From Saprospiraceae bacterium (GTDB taxonomy: Bacteria; Bacteroidota; Bacteroidia; Chitinophagales; Saprospiraceae): 57,251 nt of DNA. Each line of letters begins with the position of its first letter. Within the stretch, counting starts at the first letter, position 1. Below are positions 34,732-46,500 of this stretch, in pieces. The DNA lies in the NCBI GenBank assembly GCA_019694295.1, contig JAIBCG010000011.1, positions 1 through 57,251 on the forward strand. Reading direction: 5' to 3'. The notes beneath the pieces are model-generated. The model made no database searches. It saw only the letters and a program-made list of their open reading frames with translations, and was not told the DNA's origin. The translations under genes and the position numbers were made by a program.

Positions 34732-36546
34732 ATGGTGGCTTATAGTATCGAACATACGCATCATTTACCGACCAATAGGCTCCTGTCAATACTATTTACA
34801 GGACTGTTGTTGCTTGCCGGCAATCATATTTCTGCTCAAAAGAGGTATATTCTGGAGCTACAGTATGACTCGGGACAAAAAACCATGACCAGACTATTTC
34901 AGGATTCGCTTTCAGCCGAATTATTTATACAATCAGAGATAAAGGCATTGATGTCAAAAGCGCATCTGGAGGCTGCTGTTGATCAAAAAAAATATCCAAA
35001 TGATTCGACAACTGTTGCAACCATCCATATTGGTCCGGAGTACGAATGGGCTGAACTGGCATGGTCGGTAACTGACCCGATATTCCGAAAACCGGCTAAT
35101 TGGGACAAAAAGTGGCAGTCAAAACCAATTTCAATAAAAGAATTATCCAAACAAAAAAAGAATCTGCTCAAACAAGCTACCGAGCGCGGATATCCGTTTG
35201 CCTCAGTGTTTTTTAAGGATATAAAAATTGAACAAAACCAATTTCATGCAAAAATTAATGCAGAAAAAGGTCCTTTCATCACTATGGACGACATCACGGT
35301 GGAAGGTGAAAAAATAGTCAACGACAACCGTATCTGGCATTATGTTCTGGATATGAAAAAAGGAAGCCCCATCGTAGCAGATAAAATCATTCACATAGAC
35401 GACCGCATCAACGAACTGCCGTTTGTAAGCACCACAGCTCCTGCACAGGTCATATTCAAGGCAGAAGAGGCAAGCATAAAATTGTTCCTGAAAAAGAAAA
35501 AATCAAACCATTTTGACATCATTCTTGGGCTACAGCCTGCTTCTACGTCCGACCCTACACAGACCAAAACCATACTCACCGGTCAGATAACTGCTGATCT
35601 GTACAACATGATAGCCAATGGCGAACGGATATTTTTTGACTATAGAAGGTTTAACAAAGATGACCAGAATGTTCAGTTAGGGCTAACATGGCCTTATCTG
35701 CCCGCTACACGAATAGGCGCTGATGCTAACTTCCAGCTACAAAAACGCGACACATCACACCTTGACTTGCTGTACAACTTGGGCATGAAGATACCACTAC
35801 GCAGACGTTCATCATTGATGTTGATATTTCAGGAAAATATTTCAAGTATTTTATCCATAAATAAGGCTGGCATACAGAGTTCGGGCAAACTCCCTTCGGT
35901 GCTTGATTACAAACTGTCATCATTCGGTATTGAAGGTGGCATCACTACGCTTGACTACAACATAAGTCCTACTAGTGGCTGGGACATCAGATTAAAGACA
36001 TTGGCCGGTAAGCGAAACATCAAAAAGAACCAGAAAATCATCTCTCTGAGTCGTCCGGGTGCTGATTTCAGTACACTTTATGACAGCATACAGTCCGGAA
36101 CCATACAGCTTAGGTTCGATTTATTTATCGATAAATATACTACCATAACCAGACATCAAATCTTACGTACCGGATTGCAAAGTGGCAGTATCCTGTCGGG
36201 TAGCCACACACTTCGCAACGAACTCTACCGGATAGGTGGATACCGACTGCTTCGCGGTTTTGACGAACAATCGCTTGAAGTGTCAAAATACTTGGTTGGC
36301 ACTATTGAGTACAGGTATCTTCTGAGCCAACTTTCCTATGCATTTGCATTTTCTGACATAGCCATAACCAATACACGATACGGAGATACAGACTTCAATG
36401 ACCAACCACTTTCCTTTGGGCTTGGCGTCACATTACAGACCAAAGCCGGACTCTTCGGGATAGCAGCGGCAGTTGGACAAAGAAAAGGGCTCCCGTTCGA
36501 CTTCAGGTCACCTAAGATTCATTTCGGCTATGTAAGTGTTTTTTGA
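34732..36546 (+). CDS. Omp85-superfamily outer-membrane protein (BamA/TamA-like)
   Basis: A 604-residue outer-membrane protein. A signal peptide (about residues 1-36, with LLSILFTGLLLLAG, ending SAQ) precedes POTRA-like segments (about 110-240: RGYPFASVFFKDIKIEQNQF and GPFITMDDITVEGEKIV). A C-terminal beta-barrel carries the Omp85 loop-6 signature, here YRIGGYRLLRGFDEQS with the RGF motif, and a last strand ending in Phe (HFGYVSVF). Omp85 proteins insert or export proteins across the outer membrane. This one is shorter than BamA, with few POTRA units, so it is an accessory member. The frame is open from a TTG at 34705; the ATG at 34732 gives the natural signal peptide. Confidence 0.85.
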   Translation: MVAYSIEHTHHLPTNRLLSILFTGLLLLAGNHISAQKRYILELQYDSGQKTMTRLFQDSLSAELFIQSEIKALMSKAHLEAAVDQKKYPNDSTTVATIHIGPEYEWAELAWSVTDPIFRKPANWDKKWQSKPISIKELSKQKKNLLKQATERGYPFASVFFKDIKIEQNQFHAKINAEKGPFITMDDITVEGEKIVNDNRIWHYVLDMKKGSPIVADKIIHIDDRINELPFVSTTAPAQVIFKAEEASIKLFLKKKKSNHFDIILGLQPASTSDPTQTKTILTGQITADLYNMIANGERIFFDYRRFNKDDQNVQLGLTWPYLPATRIGADANFQLQKRDTSHLDLLYNLGMKIPLRRRSSLMLIFQENISSILSINKAGIQSSGKLPSVLDYKLSSFGIEGGITTLDYNISPTSGWDIRLKTLAGKRNIKKNQKIISLSRPGADFSTLYDSIQSGTIQLRFDLFIDKYTTITRHQILRTGLQSGSILSGSHTLRNELYRIGGYRLLRGFDEQSLEVSKYLVGTIEYRYLLSQLSYAFAFSDIAITNTRYGDTDFNDQPLSFGLGVTLQTKAGLFGIAAAVGQRKGLPFDFRSPKIHFGYVSVF

Positions 36547-36599
36547 CTTCTTTGGTCTGTAAAAATATACCTGAAATGTTCACACTTTTCATATTACAA

Positions 36600-39500
36600 T
36601 TACCTCAAAAGCATTAGCTTTCTATAAGTAACAGAATTTCCTGTCTGCAACATAAGATAATAAACACCGGAGCTCAATTCAGAAAGATCAATCGTGTTCG
36701 CCGGCAATTCAACAGACTTTAATATCCTGCCATTGATATCGGACACATTGATTCTGTCAAGGATGATATCTGTCTTTATATTGAATATTCCGGTAGAAGG
36801 GTTTGGAAATATCAAAACCGCAATATCTTTGACATCTTTGGTTGCTACTTTTATATAAATATATTCTAGCACGACACTACAGCCATTTGCGTCTGTCACA
36901 GTTACTGTGTAAGTCCCGCTGGTATCAGGCATGATGGCAGAAGTTGTGTCACCGGTATTCCAGATATATTTGAAAGGAGGCAAACCGTCATTTACTACTA
37001 CTGCAAGGCCATTGATACTGATACTGTCAACAGATGCCATAATACCTTGTGATGCATTGACCACAACAGAATCAGTGGATTTACAACCTTCTATGGAAGA
37101 CACTGTAACGTAGTAAATACCCGGACTAAGATTGGTGGCAGTAGCTGTTTTAGAGCCATTACTCCATGTATAACTAATACCTTTTCCTCCTATTGGCTGA
37201 GCAGTTGCAGAGCCATTATCGAGCCCACATTTAGTATCTATAGCTGAAGTAGTTATGCCGGTGAGGGTACAACACGTACCTTCTGTCCATTCTTTTGCTG
37301 TATAAGCGTCACAAAGTGCATAATTCGAATTTTTATACACTTTACCATTCACACACACAAACTTGGTAACACCATTGGTAAGGCAATCTTCTGTTTTTAC
37401 TTCATAATAAAGCAAATCATCTGCATAAAATACATCTTCCGGAGATGAAGCGATTCCTTTAAACTCAAGAGAAGTAATCTGGCCTGACGTAAATGACGTA
37501 TATTTATATACAAACTGTTTGTCTGTCCACAATTCAGCTTTTGACTCTGCAGGATTGAAAATTATTGAAATATTCATCCAGGTATTTGGGTTGAATGAGA
37601 AGGAAGAAACCTGCACACCATTGCTTTTTACGATTGCTTCACCATTCCCATTATATTCTACATCCAATGGATAATTAAGTGAATCTGTCTGAAGTGTCCA
37701 ACTTCCATTTTTTCCTTCCGGAATGTACATCCTCCATTCCAGGCGCGCAGGGGCCAAGATTTTTCGACCTTGAAGACTGTTGCCTACATTGTATTTTAGT
37801 TTTGAGTTGTAATTGAGTTTAATACAATTGCTTGCATTCAATGGGGCATCGTTAACTAGTACAGCATCATTGTCAGGGTTATTGTCTGCAACAGAGAAAC
37901 GTGGTTTGGCTTGTGTGGTTAATTTTCCACCGATTGTATAACCATTGAAATTATCACAATCGCTGAACGAAGCAATGTTGGAAGTAAAATTGCAAACAGC
38001 ATCTGCCAAAGGTATCGGGGTTTTCCATATTCCACGACCATAGGTGGCTACGTATAGCATCATCTTTTCTTTGTCAAACTCAAATTCACTTATTCTTACA
38101 TTTGGGAGATTCTCACTCAACAAAACCCAGTCAGATATCTGTTCGGACCAGAAAAATATACCGACATCCATTCCTACAAACAAGGCATCTGGCGCCAGGT
38201 CGGTACAAAGTATTGCATTGGCCGGAATGTTCGGCAGGTTGCTTGAAATATTCTGCCATGTATCACCACCGTCCGTGGATTTATATACCTTTTGACCGGC
38301 ATTATAATTCTGCCTTACCACATAAATGGTATTGGCATCAGCAGGATTAACTGTTAACATACTGATCCTGTCACCTGGTGTATTCAATTCCTGCCATGTT
38401 GTACCTCCATCTGTTGTTCTGAAGAGTCTGCCTGAAGTACCTGTATAGATATAGTCTGAATTGGAAGGAGCAACCCTAAAAAGCGTAAGGTTATCTCCGG
38501 ATAGGTCTTCTGATATTGCAGTCCAGTTTTCTCCGGCATCTTCCGACTTGTAAACCTCCTTGTATGCGGCATAAATAGTATTGGGCTCATTAGGATCAAC
38601 ACCGAACGGAGTAACCCATGCCCCGTCATAATCGACAGGCGTAATGCCATAGAAATTATTACCACCGTTGGTTGATTTATTCAAATGCCCGTTTTGGGAT
38701 GTTGTAAACAGTATATCGGCATTCCCCGGATGGACAAAACATTCCATACCATCACCTCCGGTGAACTTATTTGTCCACACGCCATTCACGTCACCGAGCT
38801 TGGTACCGTTGTCCTGGTGGCCGGCAAGGATTTTATCATCCTTTTGTGAAATGCCAATTCTGTATATTTGCCCAATGGTCATATTGCCTGATACATTTGT
38901 CCAGCTATCGCCGCCATCAGCTGTAAAGACAAGTCCGCCATCATTTCCTTCAAAGAGTTGGTTTCCTCGCCATGCGAATGAATGTTTATCGGCATGCGTA
39001 TTGGTCACACCCGGTATCTGATACCAAAATGATTTAAGTGACCAGTTAAGTCCGCCGTCGGTAGATTTCCAACAGTTGACACCTCCGGTATAAATAGTAT
39101 TGGCATCTGCCGGATCTGCTGCAAGTATCAGGTCGTACCAGCCTTGTCCACCCGGCTCCGAGCCTTCAGAATTATAGCCAAGTACATTCGGCGAATTTGA
39201 CTGAAGCACAAAGGAAGATCCACTGTTGGTCGATTTATAAATACCATTCAATCCATTGGTGCTTGATTTTGAACTAATGGCATATACCACTGTAGGGTCA
39301 GCAAGTGTCACTGCGAGTTCTATACGATTGCTACCTGGTATTGATTGCATCTTTACCCATATCTGGCCATTATTGCTTGATCTGAATATTTCACCACCGG
39401 TTGATGCGTACAAGATATTGCTGCCAGGCTGAGGCTTTGCCTCTATATCGTAATAATTACCCGTAATCACTATTTTCCATGTCTTTGCCCCGTCAACGGT

Positions 39501-40274
39501 TCTGTATATTCCGTTACTTGCTGCTACATACATGATGTTTTCATCTGTTGGGTCAATGATCAGTTTTCTGATCAATCTGTCATTGGCTGCTGACCAATCG
39601 AGCCCGGTCTTGTTCCAGGTGTATCCACCATCGGTAGATTTTAGCACACCGACCGATTTGTTGTCGCCTGCGTCCCCATCACCTGTAGCAATAAAAATGA
39701 CTTTAGGGTCAGAAGGCAGTACAACTATGCCCGACACTCCAAGCCTGCCAATTTTATCTGTTGTGGTAATCCAGTTTGTACCACCATCAGTTGTCATCCA
39801 AAACCCACCTCCTGCAGACCCGGCGTAGAAAATGTCATGATTTGTAGGATGAAAGGCTATAGAATTAATCCTGCCACTACCTGTATAGCCACTTATGGCG
39901 CTGGCAGGGCCAATGGATGACCAGGAAATATTATTGCGGAATCCGGCATCTGTATAATTCTGGTGTCTGTATTTCTGAAGGTATTTATTGTAATTTTCTG
40001 TCACCAATCCGGCCGGTGGAAAACTCCCGTCGTCCATCACACGGTTTTGCCAGTTATACTCCCATCTTTTGTAAGCCTTATAACCATTACCTTTTACCTT
40101 TTTATCATGAGTAGCCCAATATTCTTCAGCTTTTTTCTGAATTTCGTAAAAGTTAAGTGGCTTGCCTTCTTTCATTACTTCATCATACATAAACTGTGCA
40201 TGCAGCGTAAAATTCGCCATAAATGACAATGCAGTGATGATCAGAGAGGTAAGAAGATTTTGATATAATTTCAT
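36600..40274 (-). CDS. Sortilin/Asp-box propeller surface protein with T9SS type A domain
   Basis: A 1224-residue secreted protein. A signal peptide (to about 27, LHAQ) is followed by a conserved head KEGKPLNFYEIQKKAEEYW and KRWEYNWQNRVMDDGSFPPAG, shared with the 2359-residue neighbour. A VPS10/sortilin-type propeller (about 100-755) has many Asp-boxes such as STDGGYTW, SEDAGENW, TTDGGTTW and STDGGDTW. A LamG-like beta-sandwich (about 770-985, YNVGNSLQGRKI, WRMYIPEGKNGSW) precedes two SprB-like repeats (about 1003-1150, KCGLDNGSATA, TYTVTVTDANGCS). The type A sorting domain starts at FPNPSTGIFN (about 1153). No glycosidase catalytic residues are evident, so I would not call it an enzyme. Confidence 0.9.
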   Translation of the reverse strand: MKLYQNLLTSLIITALSFMANFTLHAQFMYDEVMKEGKPLNFYEIQKKAEEYWATHDKKVKGNGYKAYKRWEYNWQNRVMDDGSFPPAGLVTENYNKYLQKYRHQNYTDAGFRNNISWSSIGPASAISGYTGSGRINSIAFHPTNHDIFYAGSAGGGFWMTTDGGTNWITTTDKIGRLGVSGIVVLPSDPKVIFIATGDGDAGDNKSVGVLKSTDGGYTWNKTGLDWSAANDRLIRKLIIDPTDENIMYVAASNGIYRTVDGAKTWKIVITGNYYDIEAKPQPGSNILYASTGGEIFRSSNNGQIWVKMQSIPGSNRIELAVTLADPTVVYAISSKSSTNGLNGIYKSTNSGSSFVLQSNSPNVLGYNSEGSEPGGQGWYDLILAADPADANTIYTGGVNCWKSTDGGLNWSLKSFWYQIPGVTNTHADKHSFAWRGNQLFEGNDGGLVFTADGGDSWTNVSGNMTIGQIYRIGISQKDDKILAGHQDNGTKLGDVNGVWTNKFTGGDGMECFVHPGNADILFTTSQNGHLNKSTNGGNNFYGITPVDYDGAWVTPFGVDPNEPNTIYAAYKEVYKSEDAGENWTAISEDLSGDNLTLFRVAPSNSDYIYTGTSGRLFRTTDGGTTWQELNTPGDRISMLTVNPADANTIYVVRQNYNAGQKVYKSTDGGDTWQNISSNLPNIPANAILCTDLAPDALFVGMDVGIFFWSEQISDWVLLSENLPNVRISEFEFDKEKMMLYVATYGRGIWKTPIPLADAVCNFTSNIASFSDCDNFNGYTIGGKLTTQAKPRFSVADNNPDNDAVLVNDAPLNASNCIKLNYNSKLKYNVGNSLQGRKILAPARLEWRMYIPEGKNGSWTLQTDSLNYPLDVEYNGNGEAIVKSNGVQVSSFSFNPNTWMNISIIFNPAESKAELWTDKQFVYKYTSFTSGQITSLEFKGIASSPEDVFYADDLLYYEVKTEDCLTNGVTKFVCVNGKVYKNSNYALCDAYTAKEWTEGTCCTLTGITTSAIDTKCGLDNGSATAQPIGGKGISYTWSNGSKTATATNLSPGIYYVTVSSIEGCKSTDSVVVNASQGIMASVDSISINGLAVVVNDGLPPFKYIWNTGDTTSAIMPDTSGTYTVTVTDANGCSVVLEYIYIKVATKDVKDIAVLIFPNPSTGIFNIKTDIILDRINVSDINGRILKSVELPANTIDLSELSSGVYYLMLQTGNSVTYRKLMLLR

Positions 40275-40440
40275 GCTTGAATATTTTCACTTACATCAAC
40301 AACCAAAGCTGAAGAATTGTTGACGCAACTGTACATTTATAAAAGGTGCCAAAAATACTAATCATCAGCATAAAATGTACAGTTTGTCAATATTTTAACT
40401 CCATTAAAGCCAATTATTGCCACCCAATACTGAATTTATT

Positions 40441-40482
40441 AAAAAAAGACACCTACTCCGATATACGAAGAAGGTGTCTTTT
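40441..40482 (-). terminator. Intrinsic terminator of the 2359-residue protein gene
   Basis: An 11-bp stem, AAAAGACACCT (40444-40454) and AGGTGTCTTTT (40472-40482), has a 17-nt loop and on the minus strand runs into a T tract. It lies 21 nt past the stop codon. Confidence 0.85.
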
Positions 40483-40503
40483 GCTGTTATGGCCTCATCT
40501 CTT

Positions 40504-43500
40504 CTACTTCAGGAATACCATTTTCTTCATTCCTGAATACGTGCCGGTTGTAAGCTGGTAGAAGTAAATTCCCTGAGATGGAAGGTCGGTACTAAGTATT
40601 TCGACTCCATTTTCGCCTGCATGGTATGTACCTCGCACTTCCTTCAATAACGTACCAGCAGCATTGTATATACTCAGCACTGCTTCAGCCTCTGAAGGCA
40701 GACTGAATCGTATCAATGTGCTACCGGTGTAAGGATTCGGCTCGTTTTGGTATAAAATGACTTCTCTTCCCTTTTCTGGCTCAGCACCTCCGGTGAATGT
40801 AAGGTTTAATCCCATACTGACGTCAGATTCGTCAAATGCAAGAGATGGTGTACGTGCCGAACTAAGTCTCACATCGTTCTGTAGCTTTCCGTCAGCCTTC
40901 GCTGCAAATTTTACCGTAAACAACGATGATCCTTCGTATTGCTCCTTCATTTCGATACATCCTGTAATTTGTCCGTTTTCAAGATACCGCAGACCAAAAT
41001 TACCTTCACCTATACCTGGTACATCTCCCTCTATTCCTACAAACTCAAGTGCATTTACATCATATTCCATCGTAAACTGCATAGCTTTTAATGATTCGGA
41101 TTTATTCGCTTGTACCCGCATTTCGACAGTTTCACCTTTTTTATAGTCCTGTGCGGCTGTACTCAGCTGGTATTGCTGCCCGGTACGTGTCTCGGTAGCA
41201 CCTATCAACAGGTCAGGATTTGCATCATTGGTCACGTCGCCCATCTTATATCCGATGAAGTCAGCAGTTTTGTCCGATTTGATGTTTGTAAAATTATACT
41301 CATACACGAGTGGTTCGAGCCATGGGTTGTATGGATTGCTGAACACCGTATTCTGTGGTAAAAATTCCCAAGACTTCGATACCGGGAATTTGTCGGTAAT
41401 GTGGAGTATGAGTTTACGTATTTCCGCTATGTCTGCTGTTGTTACAGTCTTGCTCTTGTTGACATCGGCAGCAAGTAATTTGATCGGCGAATCGAGTGGT
41501 TTTTTACCAAGTACGTGATTGGTTATATACACAAGGTCTAATGCATTCACTCCGTTGAGCGGATATTTTTCCTGCTTTGCTGAAACAGTCAAATTGGTAC
41601 CCTCCGGTATTGCACTAAACAGATAGCTTCCGTTATTAGTTTCAGTAAATTGGTTCATTCCACCGCTGAGTACTGCTTCTGCATGAATGTTCTTTGCAGG
41701 ATTCAATGCAGACAAGACCTTTCCGCTTACGTCGAAACCAATCTTCGAGCCTCCAAATTTTACGCCAACTGTAAACGAACAGGTACTCACATTGCCACAC
41801 AAGTCAGTTGCCTGATAGACGATGGTGGTGATAGTTCCGGGTGTAAATAAACTTCCGCTCGGTGGACCCGCTATTTGTTTCACCTGAAGAATACCATCAC
41901 AGTAATCATAAGATTTTGGTAAAATCCAGCTCGCACTTACAGGTGTCTGACTGACGAGCACTATATTTGGCGGACATACAATGACAGGTGGCTCCTGGTC
42001 TTCTACTGTTATCTGCTGGATGTATTGGGCTGTATTGCCACATTTGTCGCCGGCAGTCCATAGGTAGGTGGCTACATACGAATTTTTGCAGCCATTCGGG
42101 TTGAAGTTATATTTGATGTCAAGCAGCATCGTAGGTTGCGAGTCGCACCCGTCAACAGCAATCGGGTCAATATTATTGTCTGCATCGTCGTCACATTCAA
42201 CTGTAAGGAAAGCCGGTGGAACCAATGTAAATGTTGGTGCCTTTGTATCAACCAACTTAATCACCTGTGTCTTCACAGTCTTATTGCCCGAAGGGTCAAC
42301 AGCCGTCCATATCCTCTTGATGTCATAACTAATGCTTGAGCAAAGGGTAGTATGGCTTGTTTTATTGTTAGTTTCTGCGAATGTCAATATTGCAGAACAA
42401 TTATCAGTAGCGGTCACTGTCGGCACAGCAGGAATAGTTCCATCGCATTCGATGGTAAGGTCAGCAGGCACACCGTTGATGACAGGTGCTATGTTGTCCA
42501 CAACCTTTACTATAGCAGCACAAGTAGAAGTGCCATTACAAATATCTGTAACAGTCAGGATAACGGCATTATTACCTACATCAGCACAATTGAAACCAGT
42601 CTTGCTGATGCTGAGTGTTCCTCCTGTGCTACCTCCGTCTATATTGGCCGGTGTGAGAGTTGCTGTTCCTGTATTATTAAGATATAAGGTAAAGTCCTTA
42701 CATACCGCCTTAGCACCAGGATTAACTGTTATTGTGAAAGATATCGGTGCCCCTGAACACGTAACTCCGTTAAGTGTATATTCGGGCGTAACCGTGATGG
42801 TTCCTGAAATCGGGAAATTGGTATTGTTAACCGGAATCCATGATGGAATGGTCGGTGAAGCTGTACCATTAGCAGCCAGGCCTATTGCAGTATTGGTATT
42901 AGTCCAGTTGTAAGCAGTAGCTGTACCTGTAAAGGTTATTCCACCGGTAGGTGTACCCGAACAGTATGTTTTATTAGTCTGGGCATTAACATTTGGTGTA
43001 GGTATAATGGTGATTGTAAAAGTAATCGGCGAACCAAAACAATCAACCCCATTGTTGGTATAAACCGGTGTAACAGTTATCGTTCCGGTTACAGGTGCCC
43101 CACCATTATTGACAGGCACCCATGAAGGGATGGAAGGTGTAGCTGTACCGCTTGATGCCAGACCGATAGCTGTATTGGTATTAGTCCAGTTGTATTTAGT
43201 AGCATTTCCGGTAAATGTAATACCACCTGTTGATGTGCTTGAGCAATATGTCTTATTGGTTTGAGCATTGACAGTTGGTGTCGGATTGATGGTAATGGTA
43301 TAGTTCACAGGTGTACCTGTACATGTTTTACCGGCATTGGTATAGCTTGGGGTAACAGTAAATGTGCTTGATATAGGTGTTGCACCACCATTTGTGGCTA
43401 CGAAAGAAGGTACATTGCCATTACCACTCAAAGGGGCAAGACCAATAGCACCTGCAGTCCTAGTCCAGCTGAATGTAACACCTGATGGTGTGCCACTGAA

Positions 43501-46500
43501 ATTAGATGCCGGAACAGAAGCACCCGGACAATATGTAGCACTGGCAACAGCATTTGCCGTTGGCACAGGATTGACTACTACACTTTGGCTCACTGACTGA
43601 ATACAACCCGGATGGCTTGCGTTAGGCACTCCGTCTGCTGCATCGAAAGTATATACAACAGTATGTGTACCTGCACCTACGACTGACGGGTCAAACACAG
43701 TAGCAGGCGTTCCGTTTACAGTAAATGTTCCAGTTCCTATAGCAGCACCACCCGGAGGGCCACCTAAAGTTGCTGAGCCACTTAGTGTCACTGACGGTTC
43801 ATTTTGACAATATGCAGGAGCAAGTGCATTAATCTGAGGATTCGGATAATAACACGTAGCACCAACCGATCCATTCGCGGTACCGTTCGACACTGTCACA
43901 CTATAACCTACAGCATCTACGTGGATACCCAACAAAGTATAATTGGTTGATCCATCACCCAATACTGCACCAGGAGTGAGTGTATAACCTATCGGAATGA
44001 CGACCGGTGTACCCGGAGGTGCCGGAGAAGATGTTTGGTACAGACCTGAAACCGCAGTTACTGTCCATGTCTGACCGGCAGGCGCATTGACCGTAATAGT
44101 TTCGTCAAATTGACCATTGGTAAGGGTAGTAGCATTATTCTTGCATGAACACGGACTTGTAATTACCGGAGTACAATCCAGTATTTTGATTGTATTATTC
44201 TTAGAAGGACGACAACCCGGGTCAGAAGGCAATGGACTGATTATAGCATAAATATAATAACTTGCTGCTGTGTTGATACTGGTGTTCAATACTGCCTGCG
44301 TGCCTCCACCGAGAAGCCCGCTGTTAGGAACTGTACCCAGCAAGGTACCTCCAGTGTAAGGATCAGCAAGCGGAGTAGTTGAGGAAATAAAACTTATGCC
44401 GTATGTTGAGCCCATGTTGGCAAGTCCATTCGCTGTTAAGGTGAAATTTGTAGATTTACATGAAACAGAAACACCTGAATTAAGTGTACCAATAGAAGGA
44501 CAAGTAGGAGCAGTGCCACATGAAAGCGTGACGGTAGTAGTAGATGTGCCCGTACAACTATTAGCAGTTATGCTGAATCCTGCATACATACCATCACCCA
44601 AACCTGTTAGGGTTGCCAAGCCACCAAGTACAGTAATGGTTGATGTTTGGGGAATACTATTGCGTGTATAAGAGAGTATATAGTTGCCATCCGGCACATT
44701 GGTAAACCCGAATGAAATACTTCCGTCAAAGTTACCGCATGTAGGGTCAACCTGTGAATTGACCGAAATAACCGGCAAAGCTTTGATGGTGATAGTAAAT
44801 GATGTTGGATTACCGACACAGCCTGCTTTTACAGGCGTAACTACAATATTTCCTGTTTGGGTAGTAAGCACACCTGGTGCTGTGTAGCCAGTGATATTGC
44901 CTGAGCCACTTGCTGCAAGACCGATATTGACATTATCGTTTGTCCAGTTAAATGTTGCTCCTGCTGTTCCGGAAAAATTAACGGCTGCAACCGGTGCACC
45001 TGCACATACGCTTTGGCTCGCAACAGGGTCAACAACCGGCAATGCCGGATCATTCAACACAACAGGCCCTGCCAATGTGCCAACACAGCCTACTGCTGTG
45101 ATACTAAATTCCGTATAATTCCCGGCATTTAGCCCGGTCAAGCTTGCCGAATTGGATGTAACCGTTACTGTTTGAGAGGCTGAAGTACCATTTCTTTTAT
45201 AACTAATTAGGTATGAACCATTTGGAACGTTTGTAAAATTGAGAACAATACTTCCATCCGACCCACCGCAAGTAGTAGGCCCGGTAGTAGTACCGGCAGT
45301 AATGGTAATCAAAGGTGCAGACATGAACAAGTCGGCTTTCCACATTCCACGACCATAGGTAGCAGCGTAGATTTTTTTCTCATTATAGTCTATTTCAAGT
45401 TCCCTGATTTCAGCATTAGGAAGATTGTCATTGTGCAATATCCAGTCGGCCATTGTATTGTCTTTGTAATACACACCTGCATCCATACCTACATAAAGGC
45501 CATCCTGTGTACAGTTGGCATATACGATACAGTTCGCAGGCAGATTCGGTAATGAACCGCTTATATTTGTCCAGGTGGCAGCGCCATCGGTTGATTTATA
45601 TACCTTGGCCCCTGCCGTATAATTAGATCTTACAGCGTAGAGTGTATTTGGGTCAAGCGGATGGATGGCCAGCATGACCGTACCACTACCCGGCACCGTA
45701 ACATTTGACCAGGTAGCACCGCCGTCTGTTGTCCTTCGCAACGCACCGCTGGTGCCGGTATAAATATAGTTTGAGTTAGAAGGAGCAACATTAATCATAG
45801 ACATTGCGCCTAAGCCAAAGTTTGGTGAAATGGTACTCCATGAATTTCCCTGATTGGTTGATTTATATATTTGGGCAAAACCCATATAAATAGTGGTAGG
45901 TGTAGTAGGGTCGAGGGTAAAAGGCGTAATCCACTGGCCGTTACCGGAGCCACTAGGCTTGATACTTGTCCAACTTACACCACCGTTGGTCGATCTTTCA
46001 ATATTGCCATAATAAACTTCACCATACATAACCTGAGAATTTGTTGGATGAATGGCACATTCCATACCGTCACCGCCTATTACATCACTCCATGCACCAT
46101 TGGTTTGCATGAGTTTGGTACCGTTGTCCTGCAGGCCGGCTATAGCCTTGGCATCTGACTGAGATACACCGAGCCGATACATCTGGGAGATAACTAGATC
46201 ACCTGAAATATCTACCCAAGTAGTACCATTATCGGTTGTTCTGTATATGCCACCATCATTCCCCTGGAAGAAATCAGAGCCTCGCCACACAGCATGATGC
46301 TTATCGGCATGTACTTCGGCTACACCCGGTATGCCGTACCAGAAGGAATTCAGCGCCCATGTAACGCCGCCATCGGTTGATTTCCAGTTCGTGACACCAC
46401 CGGTAAATATTGTATTTTCGTCAGTTGGATTTACACCCAAGGTGAGGTCGTACCAACCTTGCCCTCCTGAGTCTGACCCATCGTCTGCCCAGCCAAGAAG

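Noticed and set aside
36600..40274. Glycoside hydrolase (sialidase) reading of the Asp-box propeller
   Set aside because: Asp-boxes are structural and occur in non-enzymatic sortilin-type propellers; no sialidase Arg triad or nucleophile was identified.
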